Assembly: GCA_035529175.1 (NCBI GenBank)
Contig: DATKXG010000220.1
Location: 1-24,423 of the forward strand
Origin: Sva-07 sp035529175
GTDB lineage: Bacteria > Actinomycetota > Acidimicrobiia > Acidimicrobiales > Ilumatobacteraceae
DNA: 24,423 nucleotides
Reading direction: 5' to 3'
Shown here in pieces: positions 6,959-15,013 of this stretch. Position numbers and translations under genes: made by a program. The notes below the pieces were generated by a model that was given only the letters and a program-made list of their open reading frames with translations, was not told where the DNA came from and did not search any database. The first letter of the stretch is position 1. Each line of letters starts with the position of its first letter.

Positions 6959-7588
6959 ATGGCTCCCACGATCAGTACGCGTCAGCGAGACATTCTCGAG
7001 TTCATCGAACAACAGATCCGCGAACGTGGCTACCCGCCCTCGGTGCGCGAGATCGGCGACGCGGTCGGGCTGACCTCACCGTCCACGGTCCACAGCCATC
7101 TCAACACGCTGCAGCGGCTCGGCTATCTCCGCCGCGACCCGACCAAGCCGCGTGCCATCGAGGTCCGCTACGACGTCAACAGCGGCGCCATGATGGAGCG
7201 GCGTCCGGTGCGCCACGTTCCGTTGCTCGGCGATGTTGCGGCAGGCACCGATGTGCTGGCCGAGGAGAACGTCGAGGAACTCCTCCCCGTGCCGGTGGAC
7301 TTCACCGGCGACGGCGAGCTCTTCATGCTGCGCGTCCGCGGCGAGTCGATGATCGAACTCGGCATCCTCGACGGCGATTTCGTGGTCGCCACCCAGATCA
7401 CCAACCCGAACAACGGCGACATCGTCGTCGCCGGCATCCCCGGCGGCGAGGCGACGATCAAGACCTACAGCCGTTCCGGAGCCGAGGTCACCCTCACCCC
7501 CGCGAACGCCACGATGGAGCCGATGCGGTTCACGGCCGACGAGGTCGAGATCTACGGCAAGGTCGTCACGGTGATGCGCCGCTACTGA
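6959..7588 (+). CDS. lexA: SOS repressor LexA
   Basis: LexA represses DNA-damage genes until RecA filaments trigger its self-cleavage. The 209-aa product has an N-terminal winged helix (about 5-65; PSVREIGDAVGLTSPSTV) and a C-terminal S24 protease-like domain. The autocleavage site is A95-G96 (in GDVAAGTD). The catalytic pair is S130 (RGESMIELG) and K168 (GEATIKTY). All key residues are present. ATG 6959 is followed by the typical STRQRDILEFI start; an ATG at 6920 would add 13 unconserved residues. The gene is divergent from the LysM gene across two LexA operators, and its stop overlaps the convergent membrane-protein gene by 7 nt. Confidence 0.97.
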   Translation: MAPTISTRQRDILEFIEQQIRERGYPPSVREIGDAVGLTSPSTVHSHLNTLQRLGYLRRDPTKPRAIEVRYDVNSGAMMERRPVRHVPLLGDVAAGTDVLAEENVEELLPVPVDFTGDGELFMLRVRGESMIELGILDGDFVVATQITNPNNGDIVVAGIPGGEATIKTYSRSGAEVTLTPANATMEPMRFTADEVEIYGKVVTVMRRY

Positions 7589-8376
7589 GCCGGCGGCGGA
7601 CCCCACGGCGACGGCGGCAGACCTTGCGGGGTCGGCGCGGCCGGCGGTGCCGACGGCGAGGAGGGCGGGCGTGGAGTGATGGGCGGGCCTGCGGGTCCGG
7701 TGGCCCCGGTCGTCGGCGGCGGAACCGGGAACCCGGGCGGGCTCGACGGCCAACCCCCTCCATCGGGAGTCCACGGCGCGGCCGGTGCTGGCGTGACGGG
7801 CGGGCGGCGGCTCCCGAGCACCAGCAGGAGCCCGCCGAGCAACAACCCGCCGATCGCGGCCGCCAGCGCACCTCCGCGCAGCAGTACAACGCCCTGATCG
7901 GGTGGTCGGCCGACCGCCACGGCGAACGTGTCGCCACCCACGGGTGCCACCGTGAGTACATGGTCGCCCTCGGACTCGATCTGCACCTCGCCGATCGATG
8001 TTCCGACGAAGCCGTCGATGTCGTAGTCGACCGCACTCGACTCGTCGAGGTCGATCACGTCACCATCCGGGTCGCGCAGGGTGACCTCGACGACGGGCAC
8101 GTCGTCTGCGTTGCGGTCGTATTGCGGCGGCACGTCGCAGGCCCCCGCGAGTTCACCGAACCGTCCGGTGGTCTCGACGTAGAGCAAGAACGTGCCGGTC
8201 GATTCGAAGTCGAGCGTCGTGTCGCAGCCGACAGGTGCTCGGGCGAAGCCGGCGACGTTGTCGGCCTCGCGGTTGGTGCCTGCGGTCCACATCGCGATGG
8301 CCACACCCAGGGCGCCCACGATGACGAGCACCCCGAGGGCGAGCATCCAACCACGGCGACCGGCGCGCTCGGTCAT
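7582..8376 (-). CDS. Two-TM membrane protein with proline-rich C-terminal tail
   Basis: This is a 264-aa protein of unknown function. TM1 is at about 10-30, then comes an extracytoplasmic domain (about 31-165) with two cysteines (C51, C80) that could form a disulfide. TM2 is at about 166-187. A cytoplasmic tail of about 75 residues (190-264) is very rich in Pro, Gly, Ala and Ser, with PPxP-like and PSSP runs, and is probably disordered. This layout is common among uncharacterised actinobacterial membrane proteins. It lies 58 nt downstream of dapC on the same strand and may be the last gene of the miaB-dapC operon. The 3' end overlaps lexA. Confidence 0.75.
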   Translation of the reverse strand: MTERAGRRGWMLALGVLVIVGALGVAIAMWTAGTNREADNVAGFARAPVGCDTTLDFESTGTFLLYVETTGRFGELAGACDVPPQYDRNADDVPVVEVTLRDPDGDVIDLDESSAVDYDIDGFVGTSIGEVQIESEGDHVLTVAPVGGDTFAVAVGRPPDQGVVLLRGGALAAAIGGLLLGGLLLVLGSRRPPVTPAPAAPWTPDGGGWPSSPPGFPVPPPTTGATGPAGPPITPRPPSSPSAPPAAPTPQGLPPSPWGPPPAQ

Positions 8377-8434
8377 CGACGAGCTTTCTGCGCTGCGTTC
8401 TCCGGATGGTTCGTGAAGTGGGTCCGCATTCGGT

Positions 8435-9547
8435 TCACCCTCGCGCGGCTGCGAGGCGATCGGCTACGAGCTGGATTCGGTTGTCTGGTTGTACCACGGC
8501 GACACGGACGAAACGGGCACCATCGGGCCCGTAGAACTCGCCCGGGCTGACCAGCGCTCCCCCGTCGCGGGCGAGTCGCTCGGTGTAGGCCCACCCGTCG
8601 TCGACGGGAATCCAGAGGTAGAACGCGCCGTCAGGCAGCGCAACGGTGTCGCCCGACCAGTCCGACAGCACCGACGCGAGGAGCTCGAGGCGGCCCCGGT
8701 AGCGCGTGCGCTGGAGTTCGACGTGCTCGTCGTCATCGAGTGCCGCGAGCGCCGCCGCCTGTGCGGGACCCGGCACCATCATCCCCACGTGCTTGCGGAT
8801 TTCCTGGAGGTACGCGACGAGCTCGGCGTCGCCGGCGTAGAACCCGACACGAACACCGGCGAGATTCGACCGCTTCGACAGCGAGTGGACCGCCACGACG
8901 CCGTCGAGGCCGGATTCGAGGATCGTGCGGCCGGGCCCGGTCCACGTGAACTCGACGTAGCACTCGTCGGAGAACACCGGAACGTCGTGGGCTCGTCCCC
9001 AGCGCGCCGCTGCGTCGAGGTCGTCGAGCGCGCCGGTCGGGTTCCCGGGGCTGTTCAGCCAGAGCAGCAACGCCCGTTCCGCGTCGGCCGGGTCGATCGA
9101 GTCGAGGTCGAGCCGACCATCGGGCAACGACCGCACCGGCACGGGTCGGCATCCGGCCAGGATCGCTCCCATCTCGTAGCTCGGGTAGGAGATCGCTGGG
9201 TACAGCACGGTGTCGCGTGACGGCGTTCGCAGGTGCATCCACTGCGGCAGGGTCGCCACGAACTCCTTCGACCCGATCGTTGCGCCGATCTGCCCGACCG
9301 GTACGGCGACGTCGAAGCGACGCTGCATCCATCGCTGCGCACCCTCGCGGAAGGCCGGTGTGCCGATGCTCGGCGGGTACGAACGCTCGGTCCCGCTCGA
9401 CGACAGCGCCTCGATCACCCGGGCGGGCGGCGGGTCGAAGGGAGTGCCGATCGACAGGTCGACCGTGCCGCCCGGATGCGCTTCGGTGATCGGCGCCAGG
9501 CGGTTCAGGCGGTCGTACGGATACGGGGGCGGGACGAAGCCGCTCAT
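8435..9547 (-). CDS. dapC: Succinyldiaminopimelate transaminase, actinobacterial type
   Basis: This 370-aa, fold-type I PLP aminotransferase probably converts N-succinyl-2-amino-6-ketopimelate to N-succinyl-LL-2,6-diaminopimelate with glutamate in lysine/peptidoglycan synthesis. Visible motifs are IGSKEF (91-96), LNSPGNPTG (164-172, Asn169), FSDECY (192-197, Asp194 under the PLP ring) and HSLSKRSNLAGVRVG (221-235, Lys225 forms the Schiff base). The N-terminus (VPPPYPYDRL, then GGTVDLSIGTPFDPPP) is typical of the actinobacterial DapC group. Two genes upstream lies dapF of the same pathway, which supports the call. The start ATG 9547 overlaps the hflX stop (ATGA), so the genes are likely translationally coupled. 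A related aminotransferase of other specificity is a small possibility. Confidence 0.88.
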   Translation of the reverse strand: MSGFVPPPYPYDRLNRLAPITEAHPGGTVDLSIGTPFDPPPARVIEALSSSGTERSYPPSIGTPAFREGAQRWMQRRFDVAVPVGQIGATIGSKEFVATLPQWMHLRTPSRDTVLYPAISYPSYEMGAILAGCRPVPVRSLPDGRLDLDSIDPADAERALLLWLNSPGNPTGALDDLDAAARWGRAHDVPVFSDECYVEFTWTGPGRTILESGLDGVVAVHSLSKRSNLAGVRVGFYAGDAELVAYLQEIRKHVGMMVPGPAQAAALAALDDDEHVELQRTRYRGRLELLASVLSDWSGDTVALPDGAFYLWIPVDDGWAYTERLARDGGALVSPGEFYGPDGARFVRVAVVQPDNRIQLVADRLAAARG

Positions 9548-10854
9548 GTGGACGCCTCGGAGGCGAACTCCGACAGACGACCAGCGGAGGCGTCGGACAG
9601 CCTGGCCCGGATGGTCCATGCATCGGGCCCGTCGGCCACCGACACCACTTCGCCCTCGCGGTGCACCGCAGCGAGGATGTCGCCGCGGTCGTACGGGACG
9701 ACGAGTTCGTGCACGACGGTGAGCGTGCGGAGACGATCGGCGAGGGTGCGGAGGAAGATGTCGATCCCCTCGCCGGTCACCGCCGAGATCGCCACCGATC
9801 CCGAATGATCCTCGACCAGCTGCTTGGCAACACCGGGCGCGACATCGGCCTTGTTGAACACGAGCAGTTCAGGGACCGCCATGGCGTCGATCTCGGTGAG
9901 TACCTCGTGGACGGCGTCGATCTGACCCTCGGGATCGGGCGCGCTGGCGTCGACCACGTGCACCAGGTAATCCGCCAGCGCGGCGACTTCGAGCGTCCCC
10001 TTGAACGACTCGACCAGACCGTGCGGGAGCCGGTTGATGAACCCGACCGTGTCGGAGACCAGGACCGGCTCGCCACCGGGCAGCGCCAGCCGTCGTGTCG
10101 TGGGATCGAGCGTTGCGAAGAGCCGGTCCTCGACGAGCACGCCCGAGTCGGTGAGCCGGTTGAGCAGCGAGGACTTGCCCGCGTTGGTGTACCCGACGAT
10201 CGCGACCGACGCGAGGCCGCTGCGGCCTCGTCCCTTGCGTTGGAGTTCGCGCGTGTCGGCGAGCGCATCGAGGTCGCGTTCGAGCTTGTTGATGCGCCGC
10301 ATGATGCGGCGGCGATCGACCTCGATCTTGGTCTCGCCACCACCGAACCGGGCTCCGACGCCACCTCGCTGCTGGGACAGCTTGGCATCCGCGCCTCGAC
10401 GCAGCCGTGGCAGCCGATAACGCAGCAGTGCGAGTTCGACCTGGGCCTTGCCCTCGAGCGTGTGGGCGTTCTGTCCGAAGATGTCGAGGATGACCGCGGT
10501 GCGATCGAGGGCGGTTCGGCCGAGCAGTTTCTCGAGATTGAACTGCTGACCCGGCGACAGCTCGTTGTCGAACACGACCGTGTCGGCGTCGACGGCCAGG
10601 CAGAGCTGTTTGAGCTCCTCGGCCTTTCCCTTGCCGATGTACCACGTGTGATCAGGACTGTCGCGTCGCTGCACCATGCGGGCCACGACGTCGGCGCCGG
10701 CGGTGTCGACCAACAGTTCCAGTTCGTCGAGGCTCGCATCGACGGCCTCGTCGGCTTCACGAGGGTCGGCAACGGCGACCAGCACGATCTTCTCCCGGAT
10801 CGTCCGGTCGATCAGGGTGCCGGCGAGCGCCTCGTTGTAGGGGGTGTTGCTCAT
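9544..10854 (-). CDS. hflX: Ribosome-associated GTPase HflX
   Basis: This 436-aa GTPase binds the large ribosomal subunit and splits stalled ribosomes. The N-terminal HflX domain (about 20-180) includes YIGKGKAEEL (72-81), FDNELSPGQQFNLE (95-108) and RRGVGARF-type GGVGARFGGGETKIEVDRR. A coiled linker follows (about 180-205), then the G domain. G1 is GYTNAGKS (221-228), G2 is in LFATLDPTTR, G3 is DTVGF (268-272) and G4 is NKAD. It is complete. The start ATG 10854 overlaps the dapF stop (ATGA), and its own stop overlaps the dapC start in the same way. Confidence 0.96.
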   Translation of the reverse strand: MSNTPYNEALAGTLIDRTIREKIVLVAVADPREADEAVDASLDELELLVDTAGADVVARMVQRRDSPDHTWYIGKGKAEELKQLCLAVDADTVVFDNELSPGQQFNLEKLLGRTALDRTAVILDIFGQNAHTLEGKAQVELALLRYRLPRLRRGADAKLSQQRGGVGARFGGGETKIEVDRRRIMRRINKLERDLDALADTRELQRKGRGRSGLASVAIVGYTNAGKSSLLNRLTDSGVLVEDRLFATLDPTTRRLALPGGEPVLVSDTVGFINRLPHGLVESFKGTLEVAALADYLVHVVDASAPDPEGQIDAVHEVLTEIDAMAVPELLVFNKADVAPGVAKQLVEDHSGSVAISAVTGEGIDIFLRTLADRLRTLTVVHELVVPYDRGDILAAVHREGEVVSVADGPDAWTIRARLSDASAGRLSEFASEAST

Positions 10855-11654
10855 CTGATCTCGACGTCGATCTCGGCGATGAACGTGGCCGGTCCCGTCA
10901 GGATCGCCCGCTCGGGGGCCTCGTCGGAGAAGCTGACCATGGCCGCCCCACCGTCCATGTGCACGATGACCTCGCCGGCTCCGCGGGGGACCAGACCCCA
11001 CGATCTGGCTGCATAGGCAGCCGCGCAGGCGCCCGTCCCGCAGGCTTCGGTGATGCCGGCGCCTCGTTCGTGGACCCGCATGGTGATCGCGTTCGATTCG
11101 GGACCGGGCTCGACGATCTCGAGATTGACGTGGGGAACCTGGCTTCCGAGATGACGGAGATCGACGACGGCCACCTCGTCGACCCCGACGATGCTGTGCG
11201 GGTTGCCGAGGCTGAGGTGCGCCACCGGGCGGTCGGGATGACATCCGAGCGCCGCCCAGCCCGTCGGCTCGTCGAGGCTCGACACGTCGCCCATCTCGAC
11301 ACGGGCCCTGATCGTGGCGGGGTCCTCGGTGGCCTCGAGCACGACGAGGCGGTCGCCGGCGTCGGTCAGGATCAGCTGATCGGACAGGTCGCCCCGCCGC
11401 TCGGCCAGCGCCTGCGCGAAGCACCGGATGCCGTTGCCGCTCATCTCGGCACGCGAGCCGTCGGCGTTGTAGAGCGTCATGCGGGCCGCGTAGCCGTCGG
11501 CGGCCTCGGCGACGAGCAGCCCGTCGGCGCCGACGCCGCGGCGCCGGTCGCACAACCGCCGGGCCAGTGCGGAGAGATCGTCGACCCCGGGGTGGAACGC
11601 GACCAGGAAGTCGTTGCCCAGGCCGTGGTGTTTGGTGAGGGTCAGCGTGGTCAT
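10851..11654 (-). CDS. dapF: Diaminopimelate epimerase (first active-site Cys replaced by Ser)
   Basis: DapF interconverts LL- and meso-diaminopimelate for lysine and peptidoglycan. The 267-aa product has KHHGLGNDFL near the start, YNADGSRAEMSGNGIRC (62-78), LGNPHSIV (149-156) and EACGTGACA (203-211). The enzyme normally uses two cysteines as acid/base pair. The second (Cys205) is present, but at the first position there is Ser72 (codon AGC) in place of Cys in the (M/Q)CGNG motif. Another cysteine, Cys78, lies six residues on. Otherwise length and motifs are normal. ATG 11654 overlaps the miaA stop, and the stop overlaps the hflX start, both as ATGA. Confidence 0.93.
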   Translation of the reverse strand: MTTLTLTKHHGLGNDFLVAFHPGVDDLSALARRLCDRRRGVGADGLLVAEAADGYAARMTLYNADGSRAEMSGNGIRCFAQALAERRGDLSDQLILTDAGDRLVVLEATEDPATIRARVEMGDVSSLDEPTGWAALGCHPDRPVAHLSLGNPHSIVGVDEVAVVDLRHLGSQVPHVNLEIVEPGPESNAITMRVHERGAGITEACGTGACAAAYAARSWGLVPRGAGEVIVHMDGGAAMVSFSDEAPERAILTGPATFIAEIDVEIR

Positions 11655-12541
11655 GCGGTGAGAGCGTCGATCACGATGGGCGCCGCCTCGGCCACGACAT
11701 CGTGTTCGACGTCGATCCAGCGTACGCGGGGATCGCGACGGAACCATCGCTCCTGGCGGACGGCGAACTGACGGGTCCGGGTGACGATCATGGCAACGGC
11801 CTCATCCTCGCTCATCCGGCCCTCGATCATCTCGAGGATTTCTTTGTAGCCGAGCGCCTGTGCAGCCGTGCGGGAGAACCCGACCGGGGCGAGCGCCCGG
11901 ACCTCCTCGACGAGACCCTCGGCGAGCATCAGCTCCACTCGCCGGAGGATCCGCTCGGCGATCACCTCGCGCGGCCAGCGCAACCCGACCTGGGTGACCG
12001 GCGAGCTCGGATACTCGTCGACGCCGGGGCCGAACGAGCTGAAGGCGCGGCCGCTCCCGACCGTCACCTCGAGCGCCCGGATGACGCGACGCCGGTTGGT
12101 GGGCTCCATCTTGATCGTCGCCGCCGGATCGAGCGTCCGCAGCCGTTCGAACAAGGCCTGGGTGTCTGCGTCTGCTTCGAGCTCGCGTCGGATCTCGGGC
12201 CACTGCCCCGGTAGGTCGAAGTCGTCGATCACGACGCGGTGGTACAGGCCGGTGCCACCGACGAGCAACGCGCGGTGACCGCGCCTGCCGATCTCGTCCA
12301 GCGCCCCGGCGTAGGCATCACGGAACTCCGCGACGGTGAACTCCTCGGTCGGCTCGACCAGATCGAGCAGATGGTGCGGAATCTCCGCTCGCTCGGCGAG
12401 CGTCGGCTTGGCCGTGCCGATGTCCATCCCCCGGTACACCTGCATGCTGTCGATCGAGACGAGTTCGACGCCGCCGAGCGTCCGGGCGACCTCGAGAGCG
12501 ACGGCCGACTTCCCCGAGGCCGTCGATCCGACGATCGCCAC
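11651..12541 (-). CDS. miaA: tRNA dimethylallyltransferase MiaA
   Basis: MiaA transfers the dimethylallyl group from DMAPP to A37 of tRNAs reading UNN codons; MiaB, encoded upstream, methylthiolates the product. The 296-aa protein shows the P-loop GSTASGKS (5-12), SIDSMQVYRGMDIGTAKP (29-46), LVGGTGLY, the MEPTNRRRVIRALE stretch and GYKEI. The start is GTG 12541, placing the P-loop at residue 5 as usual. It begins 20 nt after the chorismate mutase stop. The stop overlaps the dapF start (ATGA). Confidence 0.95.
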   Translation of the reverse strand: MAIVGSTASGKSAVALEVARTLGGVELVSIDSMQVYRGMDIGTAKPTLAERAEIPHHLLDLVEPTEEFTVAEFRDAYAGALDEIGRRGHRALLVGGTGLYHRVVIDDFDLPGQWPEIRRELEADADTQALFERLRTLDPAATIKMEPTNRRRVIRALEVTVGSGRAFSSFGPGVDEYPSSPVTQVGLRWPREVIAERILRRVELMLAEGLVEEVRALAPVGFSRTAAQALGYKEILEMIEGRMSEDEAVAMIVTRTRQFAVRQERWFRRDPRVRWIDVEHDVVAEAAPIVIDALTA

Positions 12542-12561
12542 CCGGGTATGCGTCTGAGCGG

Positions 12562-12864
12562 TCAGAGCTGCTCGCCCTCGGCGATGCGCTGATGGTGGTG
12601 GATGACCTCGGCCACGATGAACCGCAGAAACTTCTCGGTGAACACCGGATCGAGGCCGGACTGCTCGGCCAACGCCCGCAGCCGGTCGATCTGGACTCGC
12701 TCGCGGGCTTCGTCGGCTGCCGGGAGATCGGCGGTGGCCTTGTAGCGGCCGACCGCCTTGGTGATCTTGAACCGCTCGGCGAGGAGGTGGACCAGGGCGG
12801 CGTCGATGTTGTCGATGCTCGCGCGGTAGTCGGCCAGCTGCGGATCGACACTCGCCTCGTTCAT
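12562..12864 (-). CDS. Chorismate mutase, AroQ (type II) class
   Basis: This is a small all-helical protein of 100 aa that would convert chorismate to prephenate for phenylalanine and tyrosine. It shows the AroQ pattern: R14 in DYRASIDNIDAALVHLLAERF, R31, K42 in VGRYKA, and R54/E55 in DEARERVQ. The C-terminal helix ends EVIHHHQ. No signal peptide is present, so it is cytoplasmic. ATG 12864 gives the normal AroQ length. It sits between miaB (28-nt gap) and miaA (20-nt gap) on the same strand and is almost certainly cotranscribed with them, although aromatic amino-acid synthesis has no obvious link with tRNA modification. Confidence 0.85.
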   Translation of the reverse strand: MNEASVDPQLADYRASIDNIDAALVHLLAERFKITKAVGRYKATADLPAADEARERVQIDRLRALAEQSGLDPVFTEKFLRFIVAEVIHHHQRIAEGEQL

Positions 12865-12892
12865 CGCCACGACGCTACTTCGCCACCGTGGA

Positions 12893-14362
12893 TCAGAGCG
12901 CGGCGACGGGGATGCGCAGCTTGTGGGTCGGCTCGGAGATGAACTCGACGAACTGGCCCTCGAGGAAGTGGGGGGCGCCGCGGGTGATCTCGACGGTCGC
13001 GTAGCTGCCGGTGCGCAGCGGTCGGGGCGGCACGAAGTGCACGAGTTTGTTCTGACGGGTGCGGCCACTGGTGACCGACGGGTCACGCTTGCTCGGTCCC
13101 TCGACCAGCACCTCCTCGACGCGGCCGACACGGGCCTCGTGGCGTCGCAGCGCTGACCGCTCGACCACGAGACGGAGCCGTTCGAACCGCTCGCCCACGA
13201 CTGCGGGGTCGACGAAGTCCGCTTCCATCGACGCCGCCTCCGTGCCCTGGCGTGGCGAGAAGACGAAGGTGTAGGCATAGTCGTACTCGGCCTCGGCAGC
13301 GACGGCGAGGGTCTGCTCGAAGTCGGCCTCGGTCTCGCCGGGGAAGCCGACGATGATGTCGGTCGAGACGGCCAGATCGTCGATGGTCGCACGAGCCTCG
13401 GCGAGCCGGGCGAGGTAGCGCTCGGCGGTGTAGCCGCGGTGCATCAGGGCGAGGACGCGGTCGCTGCCCGACTGCAGCGGGTAGTGGAGGTGCTCGCAGA
13501 CGGCAGGCGTCTCTGCCATTGCGGCGAACGTCTCGGGCCGCATGTCCTTGGGGTGCGGGCTGGTGTAGCGGACGCGGCGGATGCCGTCGACCGCCCCGAC
13601 GTCGCGCAGGAGGTCGGCGAACAGTGGGCGCAGACGAGCAGTGTCGTCGCCGGCTTGGCGGGCCGCGACCTGCAGGTCGCGGCCGTAACTGTTGACGTTC
13701 TGGCCGAGCAGGGTCACCTCGGTCACGCCGTCGTCGCGGAGCTCGGCGACCTCGGCGAGGATCTCGTCGTAGGGGCGGCTGATCTCGGTCCCCCGCACCG
13801 CCGGCACGATGCAGAAGGCGCAGTTGTTGTCGCAGCCGATCTGGATGGTGACCCACGCGTTGTAGGACGTCTCGCGGCGCGCCGGGAGCGCGGAGGGGAA
13901 CAGCGCCTGGTCGTCGATGACGGCTTCGGTGAGGATCTCGGTGATCGGGCGGTCGGCGGTGCGGGCCTCCGAGAGCAGTTCGGCGGCCCGATGCACGTTG
14001 TGGGTGCCCATCACCACATCGACGTGCCCGGCTCGCTTCGCCACGAGCTCCTGGTCCTTCTGGGCGAGGCAGCCCGACACGACGATCTGGCGGCCCTCGC
14101 GTTCACCCTTCCACGTCTTGAGGTGACCCAGGTTGCCGTACAGCTTGTTGTCGGCGTTCTCGCGGATGCAGCAGGTGTTGAGCACGACGACGTCGGCGTC
14201 GGCCTCGCTCTCGGCGCGCACGAGGCCGTCGGCCTCGAGGAGGCCGGAGATGCGCTCGGAGTCGTGCTCGTTCATCTGGCAGCCGTAGGTGCGCACGATG
14301 TAGCTGCGGGACGACGCAGCAAGAGACGTCGGTGCGTCGTCAGAGGGCCCCGGCTCAGGCAT
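12893..14362 (-). CDS. miaB: tRNA-2-methylthio-N6-dimethylallyladenosine synthase MiaB
   Basis: This radical-SAM methylthiotransferase converts i6A37 to ms2i6A37 in tRNA. The 489-aa product has an N-terminal MTTase domain whose auxiliary-cluster cysteines are C28 (YGCQMN), C64 or C65 (NTCCIREN; the family position is C64) and C98 (SGCLAQ). The radical-SAM motif is C177-x3-C181-x2-C184 (GCDNNCAFCIVP). A TRAM domain closes the protein. ATG 14362 leaves about 20 extra residues before the domain; a later start is possible. It is probably the first gene of the miaB-dapC operon. Confidence 0.95.
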   Translation of the reverse strand: MPEPGPSDDAPTSLAASSRSYIVRTYGCQMNEHDSERISGLLEADGLVRAESEADADVVVLNTCCIRENADNKLYGNLGHLKTWKGEREGRQIVVSGCLAQKDQELVAKRAGHVDVVMGTHNVHRAAELLSEARTADRPITEILTEAVIDDQALFPSALPARRETSYNAWVTIQIGCDNNCAFCIVPAVRGTEISRPYDEILAEVAELRDDGVTEVTLLGQNVNSYGRDLQVAARQAGDDTARLRPLFADLLRDVGAVDGIRRVRYTSPHPKDMRPETFAAMAETPAVCEHLHYPLQSGSDRVLALMHRGYTAERYLARLAEARATIDDLAVSTDIIVGFPGETEADFEQTLAVAAEAEYDYAYTFVFSPRQGTEAASMEADFVDPAVVGERFERLRLVVERSALRRHEARVGRVEEVLVEGPSKRDPSVTSGRTRQNKLVHFVPPRPLRTGSYATVEITRGAPHFLEGQFVEFISEPTHKLRIPVAAL

Positions 14363-14408
14363 TCCGCCAGGGTACCGAGAACACACGATCTCCGCGAGTT
14401 GCCGATTC

Positions 14409-14438
14409 CTCACGCGCCGGCAGCGCTGGCGCCGTGAG
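14409..14438. repeat. Imperfect hairpin between miaB and the sigma factor gene
   Basis: CTCACG at 14409-14414 pairs with CGTGAG at 14433-14438, and GC-rich inner parts pair with a bulge. It lies in the 126-nt divergent region of miaB and the ECF sigma gene, so it could be an operator or part of a leader. The evidence is weak. Confidence 0.35.
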
Positions 14439-14488
14439 AGAATTCGAATGGACCGACGAAAGTTCTGGTCACCGTTCGTTGGAGAGAT

Positions 14489-15013
14489 ATGGCCGCACGA
14501 TCGATCGAGGGCACCGAGCCCGACATCATCTCGGCGGAATGGTTCAGCGGCTTCTACCGGTCGAACCTTCCGACCGTGTATGGCTACCTCACGCGCCTCT
14601 GCGCCGGAGATCGAGCGCTCGCCGAGGACCTCACGCAGGACACGTGGTTCGCGCTCGTTCGGGAGTTGTCGTGCGGTCATACGAGCTGCGCCGACCCGCG
14701 GTGGTTGCTCTCGGTGGCCCGGTCCAGATTCATCGACTGGGCCAGGCGCGAGCGTCGACACACGGCAAAACTCGCGTTGCTGCGCCCGCTCACCGAGGAC
14801 ACCGACGAGCTGCCCGAACAGACCGACGTGCTCGCAACCCTGGCGGACCTGGCACCGATGCACCGGCTGGTGCTGCTGATGCGCTACGTCGAGGACTTGC
14901 CCGTTCCCGTGATCGCCGGCGAGATCGGCCGCAACGTCACGTCGACGAATTCACTGCTGGCGCGGGCGCGGGCCGAGCTCCGACGACAGAAGGCGAGCCA
15001 CGCCGATGGCTGA
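14489..15013 (+). CDS. ECF-family RNA polymerase sigma factor
   Basis: This is a 174-aa alternative sigma factor with only regions 2 and 4. Region 2 (about 20-90) includes YGYLTRLCAGDRALAEDLTQDTWFALVREL and LLSVARSRFIDWARRERR. Region 4 (about 110-168) includes LATLADLAPMHRLVLLMRYVEDLPVPVIAGEIGRN and the recognition-helix end LLARARAELRR. A CGHTSC insert (about 62-67) with two cysteines lies between region 2 helices. GGAGAG at 14481-14486 is a ribosome site directly ahead of ATG 14489. The stop overlaps the next gene by 8 nt, the usual arrangement of sigma and anti-sigma genes. The regulon is unknown. Confidence 0.92.
   Translation: MAARSIEGTEPDIISAEWFSGFYRSNLPTVYGYLTRLCAGDRALAEDLTQDTWFALVRELSCGHTSCADPRWLLSVARSRFIDWARRERRHTAKLALLRPLTEDTDELPEQTDVLATLADLAPMHRLVLLMRYVEDLPVPVIAGEIGRNVTSTNSLLARARAELRRQKASHADG

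Noticed and set aside
9661..11016. 451-codon open frame on the plus strand
   Set aside because: Antisense shadow of hflX and dapF with no recognisable motifs.
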